Below, in pieces: positions 16,430-25,844 of a DNA stretch of 64,000 nt. This stretch comes from JACDER01 sp963842575 (GTDB lineage Bacteria; Actinomycetota; Thermoleophilia; Gaiellales; Gaiellaceae), in the NCBI GenBank assembly GCA_963842575.1, contig CAWJGS010000007.1, forward strand, positions 91,005-155,004, given 5' to 3'. The translations under genes and the position numbers were made by a program. The stretch's first letter is position 1; each line of letters starts with the position of its first letter. The notes under the pieces were generated by a model. It made no database searches. It worked only from the letters and a program-made list of their open reading frames with translations, and was not told where the DNA came from.

Positions 16430-18004
16430 GTGGAGCAGCCCTCCGGCGGCCGTCGGCTCGCGTGGTCCGCGGCCATCTTCGCCCTGGCGACAGGACTGTC
16501 CCGCATCCTCGGGCTCGTCCGCGAGATCGTGACCGCCTACTTCTTCGGCGCGGGCGGGAAGATCAACGCGTTCACGGTCGCGTTCCAGGTGCCGAACACG
16601 GTTCGCAACCTCCTGGCCGACTCGGCCGTCTCATCCGTCTTCGTCCCAGTCTTCAGCGAGCTGCTGGAGAAAGGGGAGGCGAAGCGCGCCTGGCGGGTGG
16701 CCTCGACGCTCTTCTGGCTGATCCTGCTCGGTCTCAGCGGCATCACCGCGCTCTTCATGCTGCTCGCCCCCTGGGTGATGGAGCTCTTCGGCACGCCCGG
16801 AGGCGACCTGGACCTCGCGGTCACCCTCTCCCGCATCCTCTTCCCTACGGTCGTCCTGCTCGGGCTCTCCGGGATCATCGTCGGGATCCTCAACAGCTAC
16901 AACCACTTCACGGTTCCGGCGCTCACTCCCGTCGCCTGGAACCTCGTGATCATCCTCGGGCTCGTCCTCGGCGTTCCGCAGACGGACTCGGTCGACACTC
17001 AGCTGTACATCTACGCCGGGGCCGTGCTCCTGGGGACGCTCGTGCAGGTGCTTCTCCCCCTCCCCTGGCTCCGCGGACGCGACGACCGCCTGCACATGGT
17101 GATCGACTGGCGCGACCCCGCGGTCAAGCAGACATTCGTCCTGCTCGTCCCGGTCACGCTCGGCCTCGGCCTCATCAACTTCAACACGCTGATCGACACC
17201 CTCTTCGCGTCGCGTCTGATCGACCCGGAGCTCGGGCCGACCGCCATCGACAAGGCCTATCGCCTCTACCTGCTTCCCCAGGGGATCTTCTCGATTGCGA
17301 TCGCAACGGTCCTTTTCCCCTTGATGTCGCGCCTGGCCGCGCGTCACGACGACCGGGGATTCGCGAACACCGTCGGCCTGGGCCTGCGCCAGATCGCGTT
17401 CACGCTGATTCCCGCCAGCGTCGTCTCGGCCGTTCTGGCAGAGCCGATTGTCCGCCTCTTGTACCAGCGCGGTGAGTTCACGCCGCACCAGACGACGGTC
17501 GTGGCCGGCGCGCTGGCGGCCTTTTCCGTCGGCCTCGTCTTCAACGGCGCGATGCTGATGCTGATGCGGACGTTCTTCAGCCTGCAGTCCAACTGGATCC
17601 CGACCACCATCGCCCTTGCGAACCTGGGCGTGAACGCGGGACTCGACGCGATCTTCTACCGCCTCGGGATCTGGGGGATTCCGCTGGCCACGTCCGTGGT
17701 CAACATGGCCGGCACGATCGCGCTGATCGCAGTCCTCCAGCGCCGGAAGCAGCGCCTCGATCTCGGTGAAATCGGGAGGGCGACCGCGCGCATCTGCGTC
17801 GTCTCGGCGTTGCTTGCCGGCGTGGCCTTCGGGGTGTGGTACGGCCTGGACCACCTGCTCGGTCAGTCGTTCGGAGCCCAGCTCGTCTCCCTCTGCGGAG
17901 CGCTCGCCGTGGGTATCGCCTTCTACGTCTTTGCCTGCAAATTGGTGGGAGTTCGCGAGCTACACACGTTGCTATCGTTGCGACGCCGCGCTCGCTCGAG
18001 TTGA
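16430..18004 (+). CDS. murJ: Lipid II flippase MurJ
   Basis: A 524-residue MOP-superfamily membrane protein that flips the peptidoglycan precursor lipid II outward. About 13-14 hydrophobic segments are visible. Conserved landmarks include GLSRILGLVREIVTAYFFG near the N-terminus (Arg residues of the central cavity) and FVLLVPVTLGLGLINFNTLID in the middle. Length is normal for the family and no kinase-like C-terminal extension is present. GTG at 16430, leaderless promoter. lepA begins seven bases after its stop. Confidence 0.9.
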   Translation: MEQPSGGRRLAWSAAIFALATGLSRILGLVREIVTAYFFGAGGKINAFTVAFQVPNTVRNLLADSAVSSVFVPVFSELLEKGEAKRAWRVASTLFWLILLGLSGITALFMLLAPWVMELFGTPGGDLDLAVTLSRILFPTVVLLGLSGIIVGILNSYNHFTVPALTPVAWNLVIILGLVLGVPQTDSVDTQLYIYAGAVLLGTLVQVLLPLPWLRGRDDRLHMVIDWRDPAVKQTFVLLVPVTLGLGLINFNTLIDTLFASRLIDPELGPTAIDKAYRLYLLPQGIFSIAIATVLFPLMSRLAARHDDRGFANTVGLGLRQIAFTLIPASVVSAVLAEPIVRLLYQRGEFTPHQTTVVAGALAAFSVGLVFNGAMLMLMRTFFSLQSNWIPTTIALANLGVNAGLDAIFYRLGIWGIPLATSVVNMAGTIALIAVLQRRKQRLDLGEIGRATARICVVSALLAGVAFGVWYGLDHLLGQSFGAQLVSLCGALAVGIAFYVFACKLVGVRELHTLLSLRRRARSS

Positions 18005-18011
18005 TTTCGTC

Positions 18012-19799
18012 GTGCCTCAGGACCGCATCCGCAACTTCTCTATCGTCGCGCACATCGACCACGGAAAGTCGACCCTGGCCGACCGTGTACTCGAGGTGAC
18101 CGACACCGTCTCGGGACGCGAGATGCGCGAACAGCTGCTCGACTCGATGGACCTCGAGCGCGAGCGCGGAATCACGATCAAGGCGCAGGCCGTGCGCGTG
18201 GCCTGGAAGGGACACCAGCTCAACCTGATCGACACGCCTGGCCATGTCGATTTCACGTACGAGGTCTCGCGCGCGCTCCAGGCCTGTGAGGGCGCGCTCC
18301 TGCTGGTGGACGCCGCGCAGGGGCTCGAGGCGCAGACGCTTGCGAACGCGTACCTGGCGATCGAGAACGACCTGGAGATCATCCCGGTCGTCAACAAGAT
18401 CGACCTGCCGCAGGCCAACCCCGACCAGGCGGCGGCTGACATCGCCGAGCTGATCGGCGGCTCGCCGGACGACGTCCTGCGCATCTCGGCCAAGACGGGG
18501 GAAGGCGTGGGGGCCGTGCTGGACGCGATCGTCGAGCGCATCCCCCCGCCCTCCGGCGACCCGGAAGCGCCGGCGCGCGCGTTGATCTTCGACTCCTCGT
18601 ACGACCAGTACCGGGGGGTCGTCGCGTTCGTGCGGGTCGTGGACGGGACCTTCGGGACGCGCGAGCCGCTGCGCGCGATGGCCCTCGGGACGCGGTTCGA
18701 GGCCGAGGAGCTCGGCTTCTTCTCGCCGACGATGAGCCCCACGGCGCGGCTCGAGGCGGGTGAGGTCGGGTACGTCATCACCGGCCTGAAAGACGTCAGC
18801 AAGCTCCGGGTCGGCGACACGCTCACCTCCGAGGCGCGCCCGGCCGCCGCGCCCCTCCCCGGGTACAAGGACGTCAAGCCGATGGTGTTCGCGGGACTCT
18901 TCCCGACGGATTCCGACGACTACCCCGAGCTCCGGGACGCCCTCGAGAAGCTGAAGCTGAGCGACGCATCGCTCGTGTACGAGCCCGAGACCTCGCAGGC
19001 GCTCGGCTTCGGCTTCCGCTGCGGCTTCCTCGGCCTCCTCCACATGGAGATCGTCCGCGAGCGCCTCGAGCGCGAGTTCGACCTCGACCTGCTCGTCACC
19101 GCGCCCACCGTCGCCTACCGCGTCCTCACGAAGGCGGGCCAGGAGATCGAGGTGCACAACCCGGCCGAGATGCCGCCGGAGATCGAGACGATCGAGGAGC
19201 CGTACATCAAGGCGTCGGTCATCGTCCCGCGCGAGTACGTCGGGGCCGTGATGGAGCTATGCATCGACCGCCGCGCCACCTTCGACCACATGGAGTACCT
19301 GTCCGAGCAGCGGGTCCTGCTGCTGTACGAGCTGCCCCTGGCCGAGGTCGTCATCGACTTCTACGACCAGCTCAAGTCACGCACGCGCGGGTATGCGTCG
19401 TTCGACTACGACCTGGCCGGCTTCCGCGCGGGCGAGCTCGTCCGCGTGGACGTGCTCATCGGGGGCGAGACGGTGGACGCGCTCTCGCTGATCGCCCACC
19501 GCGAAAGCGCATACTCGCGCGGCAAGCAGCTCGTCGAGCGACTGCGCGAGGAGATCCCTCGGCAGATGTTCGACGTCGCCGTCCAGGCCGCGATCGGCTC
19601 CCGCGTCATCGCGCGCGAGACGATCAAGGCCAAGCGCAAGGACGTGCTCGCAAAGTGCTACGGCGGGGACATCACCCGCAAGCGCAAGCTGCTCGAGCGC
19701 CAGAAGGCCGGGAAGAAGCGGATGAAGCAGGTCGGCGCCGTGGAGGTCCCACAGGAGGCATTCCTCGCCGTCCTCAACCTGGACGGGACCAAGAAGTGA
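18012..19799 (+). CDS. lepA: Elongation factor 4 (LepA)
   Basis: A 595-residue translational GTPase that back-translocates or assists ribosomes under stress and biogenesis. The GTP-binding motifs are AHIDHGKST (G1), DTPGHVDF (G3) and NKIDL (G4). The C-terminal domain unique to LepA ends with AKCYGGDITRKRKLLERQK and AFLAVL. GTG at 18012 gives VPQDRIRNFSIVAHIDHGKS, the conserved start. The stop overlaps the hemW GTG, and lepA-hemW adjacency is one of the best conserved bacterial gene pairs. Confidence 0.93.
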   Translation: MPQDRIRNFSIVAHIDHGKSTLADRVLEVTDTVSGREMREQLLDSMDLERERGITIKAQAVRVAWKGHQLNLIDTPGHVDFTYEVSRALQACEGALLLVDAAQGLEAQTLANAYLAIENDLEIIPVVNKIDLPQANPDQAAADIAELIGGSPDDVLRISAKTGEGVGAVLDAIVERIPPPSGDPEAPARALIFDSSYDQYRGVVAFVRVVDGTFGTREPLRAMALGTRFEAEELGFFSPTMSPTARLEAGEVGYVITGLKDVSKLRVGDTLTSEARPAAAPLPGYKDVKPMVFAGLFPTDSDDYPELRDALEKLKLSDASLVYEPETSQALGFGFRCGFLGLLHMEIVRERLEREFDLDLLVTAPTVAYRVLTKAGQEIEVHNPAEMPPEIETIEEPYIKASVIVPREYVGAVMELCIDRRATFDHMEYLSEQRVLLLYELPLAEVVIDFYDQLKSRTRGYASFDYDLAGFRAGELVRVDVLIGGETVDALSLIAHRESAYSRGKQLVERLREEIPRQMFDVAVQAAIGSRVIARETIKAKRKDVLAKCYGGDITRKRKLLERQKAGKKRMKQVGAVEVPQEAFLAVLNLDGTKK

Positions 19800-20924
19800 G
19801 CGGGCACATCCGCCACCTGTACGTCCACCTGCCCTTCTGCGGGCATCGCTGCGGATACTGCGACTTCGTCACGGTGGTGGGGCGTGCCGGCGAGCACGGG
19901 AGGTACGTCGATGCGCTGCTGGCGGAGCTTCAGCTCGAGCGGCGCGTCCTCGCTTCCGAGCTCGAGACGGTCTTCCTCGGAGGTGGGACCCCCACCTTCA
20001 CCAGGCCCGCCGAGCTCGCCCGTCTGCTCGACGGGCTTCCGCCGGCCGCGGAGGTGACGGTCGAGGCCAATCCGGAGACCGTTACGCCCGAGCTGGCCCG
20101 GCTTCTGCGCGCCCATGGGGTGACGCGTGTCTCGCTCGGGGCACAGAGCTTCCAGCCCGAAGCTGCTCGACGTGCTGGAACGCCGGGCCGGCCCGGACGC
20201 TGTCCGGCGCGCGTTCTACCATCTCCGTGATGCCAATTTTGACAACATATCTCTCGATCTGCTGTACGGGATCCCCGGCGAGAGCCCCTCCGACCTCGAC
20301 CGCGATCTGAGCGACGCGCTGGCGCTCGAGCCCGAGCACTTGTCGTGCTACGAGCTCGAGGCGAAGCCGGGAACCCGGTTCACGCATGCGCACGGCGCCG
20401 AGCTCTCGCGTCAAGCCGAATCGATGGAGACCTACTTCGAGCGGGTGGTCGAGACGCTGACGGCGGCCGGCTATCGCTGGTACGAGACGGCGAACTTCTG
20501 TCTCGGGCCGGATCGGGCAGACGGCCGCGACCTGCGCGCCCGGCACAACCTCGGCTACTGGCTCGGCCGGGACTACCTCGGGATCGGGCTTGGCGCGGTT
20601 TCGACAATCGAGGGAGTCCGGCGGCGAAACTCGCCCAGGCTCGCGGCCTACATGTCAGCTCTCGCAGCGGGGACACCACCGGCCAGGGAGGTGGAGGCGC
20701 TCGATCGCGACGTGCAGGCGCGCGAACGGCTCATGCTCGGCCTGCGCCTGGACGATCCGCTCGCGCTGGAGCCCGTGGCGGAAGCCGTTGACGAGCAGGC
20801 TCTCGGACGGCTCGTCGGGCTCGGGCTCGTGCGGCGCGTACGCAGTGGCGGTGCGCCGGCGCTCGCGCTGACGCCCCGCGGCCGTCTGCTCGGCGGTGGC
20901 GTCACAGCCGAGCTGCTGGCGTAA
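19796..20924 (+). pseudogene. hemW: Radical-SAM heme chaperone HemW, one frameshift
   Basis: Starts at a GTG overlapping the lepA stop. The radical-SAM cluster is CGHRCGYC (C15, C19, C22), followed by FLGGGTPT and VTVEANPETV, the SAM-binding strands. The frame breaks after SLGAQSFQP near 20157, and the adjacent frame continues KLLDVLERRAGPDAVRRAF to the normal C-terminus at 20924. The total, 1129 nt, is three times 376 plus one, so a single inserted base explains it. With that base removed the protein is about 375 residues, the normal size. HemW inserts heme into respiratory enzymes. A sequencing error is more likely than gene loss. Confidence 0.8.
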
Positions 20925-20927
20925 AAT
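20922..20927 (+). promoter_or_regulatory. -10 box of hrcA (leaderless)
   Basis: TAAAAT lies 8 nt before the hrcA ATG, overlapping the hemW stop. No CIRCE inverted repeat is visible around it. Confidence 0.45.
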
Positions 20928-20935
20928 TCCTGCAA

Positions 20936-21976
20936 ATGGCGCCTCAACCACTCCGCCTGTCGCCGCGTCAGCAGGAGATCCTGCGCCGCGTCGTCCAGGA
21001 GTATGTGACCACCGGTGTCCCGGTGGGATCGAAGAGCCTGGTCCAGCGCTGGTCGATGTCGGTGTCTGCGTCCACCGTCCGCAACGAGTTGGCGGAGCTC
21101 GAGGCACAGGGGCTGCTCACGCACCCGCACACCTCGGCGGGGCGCGTGCCCACCGAGCGCGGGTACCGCTTCTTCGCGGCAGACGTGCTCGAGCGAACGG
21201 AGTCCCAGCCGCGAAGCTTCGAGCTCGAGCTTTCGCACCAGCGGACGGAGATGGACCTCGCGCTGCAGGCGACGACCGAGAAGCTCGCGCGCGCGACACG
21301 GCTGCTCGCCCTCGTGTCGGGGCCGCCGCTCGAGGCGACGACCGTCCGGCATGCCGAGGTGCTCCTGCTCCAACCCGAGCTCGTGATGGTGGTCGTGATC
21401 ACCTCGACCGGAGGCGTGAGCAAGCGCATGTTCGACTTCGCCGAGCCGGTCGACCCCGGCATCGCGGCCTGGGCACGCGAGTACCTGAACGAGCGGCTGG
21501 CGGGCGTCCGCCTCGGCAGCCGGATGCTTCGAGACCGGCTCGACGATCCCGGGTTCACGACTCGTGAGCGGGAGTTCATGCAGGCGATCGCGCCGGTCTT
21601 CACCGATCTCCTGTCCGATTCCGACCGTCTGTTCGTGGGCGGCGCCGCCGGCCTGCTCGACGACGTGCGCGCCGACGAGCTGGCCGCCCACCGGCAAGTG
21701 CTCGCCCTGCTCGAGCAGCGGACTGCCGTGATCGAGCTCCTCAACCATGAGCTCGCACCGAACCGGCCGTTCGTCCGGGTCGGAGAGGAGCTCGACGACC
21801 CGGCGCTGCACGACGTCGCCCTGGTCGGCGCCTCCTACGGCGTCACCAACAGGATGCTCGGAACCGTCAGCCTCCTCGGCCCCCTGCGCATGGACTACGC
21901 GACCGCGATCCACTCGGTGCGAGGCGCAGCGTTCGCGCTCTCGCGCTTCGTGAGCCACATCTACACCGACGACTGA
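20936..21976 (+). CDS. hrcA: Heat-inducible transcription repressor HrcA
   Basis: A 346-residue repressor of class-I heat-shock genes. The N-terminal winged helix (LSPRQQEILRRVVQEYV and SASTVRNELAELEAQGLL) is followed by TSAGRVPTERGYRFF, a highly conserved linker, and a GAF-like domain to the C-terminus with GASYGV and LGPLRMDYA. HrcA normally binds the CIRCE element and needs GroEL to fold; no CIRCE copy is seen in this window. It lies just before dnaJ, an order known from actinobacteria and cyanobacteria. ATG at 20936 with a leaderless promoter. Confidence 0.92.
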   Translation: MAPQPLRLSPRQQEILRRVVQEYVTTGVPVGSKSLVQRWSMSVSASTVRNELAELEAQGLLTHPHTSAGRVPTERGYRFFAADVLERTESQPRSFELELSHQRTEMDLALQATTEKLARATRLLALVSGPPLEATTVRHAEVLLLQPELVMVVVITSTGGVSKRMFDFAEPVDPGIAAWAREYLNERLAGVRLGSRMLRDRLDDPGFTTREREFMQAIAPVFTDLLSDSDRLFVGGAAGLLDDVRADELAAHRQVLALLEQRTAVIELLNHELAPNRPFVRVGEELDDPALHDVALVGASYGVTNRMLGTVSLLGPLRMDYATAIHSVRGAAFALSRFVSHIYTDD

Positions 21977-21995
21977 GCCCCGGGGGACCGGACGC

Positions 21996-22001
21996 TACGC
22001 T
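21996..22001 (+). promoter_or_regulatory. -10 box of dnaJ (leaderless)
   Basis: TACGCT, 9 nt before the dnaJ ATG at 22011, in a 34-bp gap after hrcA. Fits TANNNT; no Shine-Dalgarno. Confidence 0.35.
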
Positions 22002-22010
22002 TTCGAACGA

Positions 22011-23129
22011 ATGGCGACGACGGAGCGCGACTACTACGACGTCCTCGGGCTCTCCCGCACCGCCGACGAACGCGACATCAAGAGCGCCTTCCGCCGGCTC
22101 GCGCGCGAGCTCCATCCGGACGTGTCGACGGAACCTGACGCCGAGCAGCGCTTCAAGGAGGTCGTCGAGGCATACGAAGTGCTCTCCAAGGCCGAGACGA
22201 GGCGCCTGTACGACCAGTACGGCCACGCCGGCCTCAGGCGCGGAGGCTACGAACCGAGCCACTTCGACTTCGGCAACCTCTCCGACCTCTTCGCGGCCTT
22301 CTTCGGTGACGATCTCTTCGGCTCCTCCGGCGGGCGCAGGTCCAGGCGAGGCGGGGATATCGCGGCCGACATCGAGATCGAGCTCGTCGAGGCGGCCCGC
22401 GGGACGACGGAGGAGATCTCGTTCCAGGTGGCCGCTAGCTGCTCCACCTGTCACGGGAGCGGAGCCGAGCCCGGGACCGAGCCGGCTACGTGCCCGACCT
22501 GCGGGGGCGCGGGCGCCGTCCAGCAGGTGTCTCGCACCGTCCTCGGCGAGCTCATCCGCTCGCACACGTGTCCGGAGTGCGGCGGCCGGGGACAGGTTGT
22601 CGAGCATCCCTGCAAGGACTGCAAAGGGGCCGGCCAGCAGCTCGAGACACGCACGCTCGACGTGAAGATCCCCGCGGGGATCCACGACGGGCAGCGCATC
22701 CGCATCTCCGGCGAGGGGCACGTCGGCCCCCTCGGTGGCGGTGCCGGCGACATCTACGTGCTCGTCCGCGTCCGTCCCGATCCACGTTTCACGCGCGAGG
22801 GAAACGACCTGTTCTCGACGGTCGATCTGACAATGACGCAGGCGGCGCTGGGCACGAAGGTGACGGTGCCGACGATCGACGGCGACAAGGAGCTGGACTT
22901 CCAGCCCGGAACGCAGCCGGGCGAGATCCGCGTCCTGCGCGGACAGGGAATGCCCGTGCTCCAGGGCTTCGGACGAGGCGACCACCGTGTCCTCGTCAAC
23001 GTCATCATTCCGCGCCGGCTCGACGACGACGGAAGGCGCCTGCTCCAGGAGTTCGAGGCGACTGCGAGCGAGGAGAGCTACGCGGGCGGGGAAGGCTTCT
23101 TCGACAAGCTGAAGAGCGCCTTCCGCTGA
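22011..23129 (+). CDS. dnaJ: Molecular chaperone DnaJ
   Basis: A 372-residue class-A Hsp40. The J-domain has HPD at 35-37 (ARELHPDVS), which stimulates DnaK ATPase. A short Gly/Phe-poor linker follows, then four CxxCxGxG zinc repeats (CSTCHGSG, CPTCGGAG, CPECGGRG, CKDCKGAG) and the C-terminal substrate-binding beta-domains. All catalytic features are present. Partner dnaK and grpE are not in the window. Its stop TGA overlaps a CTG that is probably the start of prmA. Confidence 0.93.
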   Translation: MATTERDYYDVLGLSRTADERDIKSAFRRLARELHPDVSTEPDAEQRFKEVVEAYEVLSKAETRRLYDQYGHAGLRRGGYEPSHFDFGNLSDLFAAFFGDDLFGSSGGRRSRRGGDIAADIEIELVEAARGTTEEISFQVAASCSTCHGSGAEPGTEPATCPTCGGAGAVQQVSRTVLGELIRSHTCPECGGRGQVVEHPCKDCKGAGQQLETRTLDVKIPAGIHDGQRIRISGEGHVGPLGGGAGDIYVLVRVRPDPRFTREGNDLFSTVDLTMTQAALGTKVTVPTIDGDKELDFQPGTQPGEIRVLRGQGMPVLQGFGRGDHRVLVNVIIPRRLDDDGRRLLQEFEATASEESYAGGEGFFDKLKSAFR

Positions 23130-23893
23130 CCACGGTCCGCCGGGTTTCGGTCACCGTGCCCGCGCAGCGGGCCGAGGAGGCGCGCGCCGCGATGCTGGAG
23201 CTCTTTCCGGACGGCTTCGAGGAGGAGGAGCGACCCGGCGTGCTCGAACTGGCCGCGTACACCGACGCGGCCGGTGCGACCAGTCTCTGGCGCGCGTTCG
23301 GCGAGTACTCCTGGTCGGAGGTGCCGGAGGACTGGCAGCACCGCTGGCGTGAGTTTCACCGCGCCGTGCGCGTCGGCCCACTCTGGGTCGGCCCCCCGTG
23401 GCTGGAGGCCGAGCCCGACGCGATCGCCGTCGTGATCGACCCCGGCCGCGCCTTCGGGACCGGCGCCCATCCGACAACGCAGCTTTGCCTCCAGCTCCTG
23501 CTCGACCTCGCGCCGCGCGGCGGGAGCGTCATCGACATCGGCTGCGGCTCCGGCGTGCTCTCGATCGCGGCGCGGAAGCTCGGCTTCGAGCCGGTCATCG
23601 CCCTCGACCACGACCCGGTCACGCTCGAGGCGGCTGCTGAGAATGCGCGCGCGAACGACGTCACGGTCGACCTGCGGCTTGGCGAGGCGCTCGAAAGCCC
23701 TCTGCCGAAGGCCGACATCGCCGTGGCGAACATCTCCGCAACCGCGATCGAGACGCTGGCCGAGCTCCTCGAGGCGCCGCATCTCCTGACCTCCGGCTAC
23801 CTGGCCACCGACGGTCCGGAAGCGGCGCGATACCGGCACGTCGAGCGGCGCGAGCTGGACGGCTGGGCCGCCGACTCGTGGAGCCGCGCCTGA
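23126..23893 (+). CDS. prmA: Ribosomal protein L11 methyltransferase PrmA
   Basis: A class-I SAM-dependent methyltransferase that trimethylates ribosomal protein L11. Motifs present are AFGTGAHPTTQL (the PrmA signature), VIDIGCGSGVLSIAA (SAM-binding motif I) and VANISATAIETL (the NPPY-equivalent region). No ATG, GTG or TTG gives the full N-terminus: a CTG at 23126, overlapping the dnaJ stop as CTGA, restores the first beta-strand VRRVSVTVP (255 residues), whereas the nearest conventional start, GTG 23156, would cut it off (245 residues). I favour the CTG. The C-terminus is slightly short. Confidence 0.8.
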   Translation: MTTVRRVSVTVPAQRAEEARAAMLELFPDGFEEEERPGVLELAAYTDAAGATSLWRAFGEYSWSEVPEDWQHRWREFHRAVRVGPLWVGPPWLEAEPDAIAVVIDPGRAFGTGAHPTTQLCLQLLLDLAPRGGSVIDIGCGSGVLSIAARKLGFEPVIALDHDPVTLEAAAENARANDVTVDLRLGEALESPLPKADIAVANISATAIETLAELLEAPHLLTSGYLATDGPEAARYRHVERRELDGWAADSWSRA

Positions 23894-23894
23894 G

Positions 23895-23900
23895 TAGAGT
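23895..23900 (+). promoter_or_regulatory. -10 box of mtaB (leaderless)
   Basis: TAGAGT, 9 nt before the mtaB GTG at 23910, directly after the prmA stop. Fits TANNNT. Confidence 0.35.
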
Positions 23901-23909
23901 TCGCCCCGC

Positions 23910-25100
23910 GTGGCGTCCTTCTCCGTTCGTTTCCTGGGCTGCAAGGTCTCCTATTCCGACGCGCAGGAGATCCGCGAGCGGCTGCTCCGAGACGGACACG
24001 CGGAAGCGGCAAGCGGCGCGGATGTGGCCGTGGTCAACGCCTGCTGCGTCACGCACGAGGCTGTGCGGAAGTCGAGGCACGCGGCCGCGCGCGCGGCGCG
24101 CACGCATCGGCGTGTCTTCGTAACGGGCTGCGGCGCCAACCTCGCCGAGGATGGGTTCAAGGGGCTGCCGGACAACGTCACCGTCGTCCGCGGCCGCAGC
24201 GAGACGACTCCGGACCTGGTCGCGGAGGCCGTCGGGCCGATCGGCTGCGTCCAGGCCGACACGGGGATCGACCGCATCCGGGCCTTCGTGAAAGTGCAGG
24301 ACGGATGCAGCTTCTCCTGCTCGTTCTGCGTCGTTCCGCTGGTTCGCGGAGAGTCGCGGAGCCGCCCCGCCGCCGCCGTGCTGGCCGAGATCCGCAAACG
24401 CGCCGACCAGGGCCACCGCGAGATCGTCCTGACGGGGATCAACCTCGGCTGCTACCGCGACCGCGCGGCCGGCTACACGCTCGCGCGCCTGATCCGCGAG
24501 GCCGGAAGCCTCCCGGGCGTCGCGCGCCTGCGCCTGTCCTCGATCGAGGTCAACCACGTCGGTCCGGAGCTGATCGCGGCCATGCGCGAGACGCCCACCG
24601 TCTCGCGCCACCTGCATGTCCCGCTGCAATCGGGGGACGACGCCGTCCTCCAGGCGATGTCGCGCCGGTATACGGCCGCCACGTTTCTGCGGCGGGTGGA
24701 GCACGCGGAGGGCTTCAACCTGACCAGCGACGTCATCGTGGGCTTCCCGGCCGAGGACGAGCCCGCTTTCGAGCGAACGCTCGGCGTGGTCGAGCGCGCG
24801 GGGATCACCAAGGTTCACGTCTTTCCCTACTCGCCCCGTCCGGGCACGCGCACGGCGGCGGCTGACGCGGTCCCGCCCGCGGTGAAGAAGGAGCGGAGCG
24901 CGCGCCTGCGCCGGGCCTCGCAGGCCGCTTGCGTCGCGCACTGGCGGAAGAAGCTCGGCCACGAGGATCTCGTACTGGTCGACCGGCCCGGCCGCGGATA
25001 CGGGGACGACTACTCGCCCTGGCTCGTCGAGGCACACCCTGGAGACCTCGTCCGCGCCCGCGCGGGCGCAGTCACCGAGGAGGGGATTCTCGCTGCCTGA
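23910..25100 (+). CDS. mtaB: MtaB-type tRNA methylthiotransferase
   Basis: A 396-residue MiaB/RimO-family radical-SAM enzyme, most like MtaB, which converts t6A37 to ms2t6A37 in tRNAs reading ANN codons. The N-terminal UPF0004 domain carries the second-cluster cysteines (LGCKVSYSDAQ, NACCVTHEA, VTGCGANL). The radical-SAM CxxxCxxC is C133, C137, C140 (CSFSCSFC), and the HLHVPLQSGDD stretch is conserved. The C-terminal TRAM-like part is short. GTG at 23910. Position between prmA and a HIT/yqeY pair is typical of actinobacteria-like gene order. Confidence 0.88.
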   Translation: MASFSVRFLGCKVSYSDAQEIRERLLRDGHAEAASGADVAVVNACCVTHEAVRKSRHAAARAARTHRRVFVTGCGANLAEDGFKGLPDNVTVVRGRSETTPDLVAEAVGPIGCVQADTGIDRIRAFVKVQDGCSFSCSFCVVPLVRGESRSRPAAAVLAEIRKRADQGHREIVLTGINLGCYRDRAAGYTLARLIREAGSLPGVARLRLSSIEVNHVGPELIAAMRETPTVSRHLHVPLQSGDDAVLQAMSRRYTAATFLRRVEHAEGFNLTSDVIVGFPAEDEPAFERTLGVVERAGITKVHVFPYSPRPGTRTAAADAVPPAVKKERSARLRRASQAACVAHWRKKLGHEDLVLVDRPGRGYGDDYSPWLVEAHPGDLVRARAGAVTEEGILAA

Positions 25101-25404
25101 GGACTGTCTGTTCTGCTCTCTGTATGCCGAGGGCGACCACGTCCATTCCGGAGACGGCTTCGTCGCGATCCGCGACATCAACCCGCAGGCGGACGTGCAC
25201 CTGCTCGTCCTCCCCGAGCGCCATGTCTCCAGCTTCAAGGAGATCGGAGACTTCCCCGCCGACGAGGCGAAGCGCATGCTCGAATTCGTCGCCGAGACCG
25301 CCGAGCGGGCCGGCCTCGAGGACTACCGGCTCGCCGTGCACGTCGGCCCACGCGCCGGCCAGACGGTCTTCCATCTCCATTGGCACATCATGGGATCGCC
25401 GTGA
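25093..25404 (+). CDS. HIT-family nucleotide hydrolase
   Basis: A 103-residue histidine-triad protein. The triad HLHWH is at the C-terminus (HxHxH, catalytic nucleoside-phosphoramidase/hydrolase signature), and the N-terminus EDCLFCSL carries the CxxC typical of HINT-type proteins. The family start MPEDCIFC is reproduced only if translation begins at CTG 25093; no ATG, GTG or TTG lies in frame before residue 35. A strong Shine-Dalgarno (GAGGAGGGG, 25077-25085) ends 7 nt upstream of that CTG, which supports it. It overlaps the mtaB end and the yqeY start. Confidence 0.8.
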   Translation: MPEDCLFCSLYAEGDHVHSGDGFVAIRDINPQADVHLLVLPERHVSSFKEIGDFPADEAKRMLEFVAETAERAGLEDYRLAVHVGPRAGQTVFHLHWHIMGSP

Positions 25405-25844
25405 GCCTGATCGCCCGAATCGAGAACGAGCTCAAGGAGGCGATGCAGGCTCGCGAATCGGAGCGGCGCGACGCGCTGCGTCTCATCCTGGCCGCGCTGC
25501 GCTCGGCCGAGAAGGAGCTGCAGCGCCCGCTGCACGACGACGAGGAGCTGCAGGTGCTGCAACGCGAGCGCAAGCGGCGGGTGGAGGCAGCCGAGGCGTT
25601 TCGCGCCGCCGGGCGCGAGGAGCAGGCCGACGCCGAGGAGAACGAGCTCGAGATCCTCGAGGAGTTCATGCCCGAGCCGCTCAGCGAGGCCGAGCTCGAG
25701 GAGATCGTCGACGACGCGATCGCCGAGGTCGGCGCGACGAGCATGCGGGATATCGGACGGGTCATGGCCGACGTCATGCCGCAGATCGCCGGGCGGGCAG
25801 ACGGCTCGGCGGTGAGCCAGCTCGTCCGCGAGAAGCTCGCCTGA
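25401..25844 (+). CDS. YqeY/GatB C-terminal-like protein
   Basis: A 147-residue helical protein of the YqeY family, related to the tRNA-binding tail domain of GatB amidotransferase. The conserved N-terminal MQARESERRDALRLILAA helix and the C-terminal DIGRVMADVMPQIAGRADG block are both present. GTG at 25401 overlaps the HIT-gene stop (GTGA). Its cellular role is not established, though linkage to translation genes is common. The end TGA overlaps a CTG that probably starts the next gene. Confidence 0.85.
   Translation: MSLIARIENELKEAMQARESERRDALRLILAALRSAEKELQRPLHDDEELQVLQRERKRRVEAAEAFRAAGREEQADAEENELEILEEFMPEPLSEAELEEIVDDAIAEVGATSMRDIGRVMADVMPQIAGRADGSAVSQLVREKLA

Noticed and set aside
20880..20936. 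CIRCE operator before hrcA
   Set aside because: No TTAGCACTC-N9-GAGTGCTAA inverted repeat is present; only an AT-rich -10-like box is seen.
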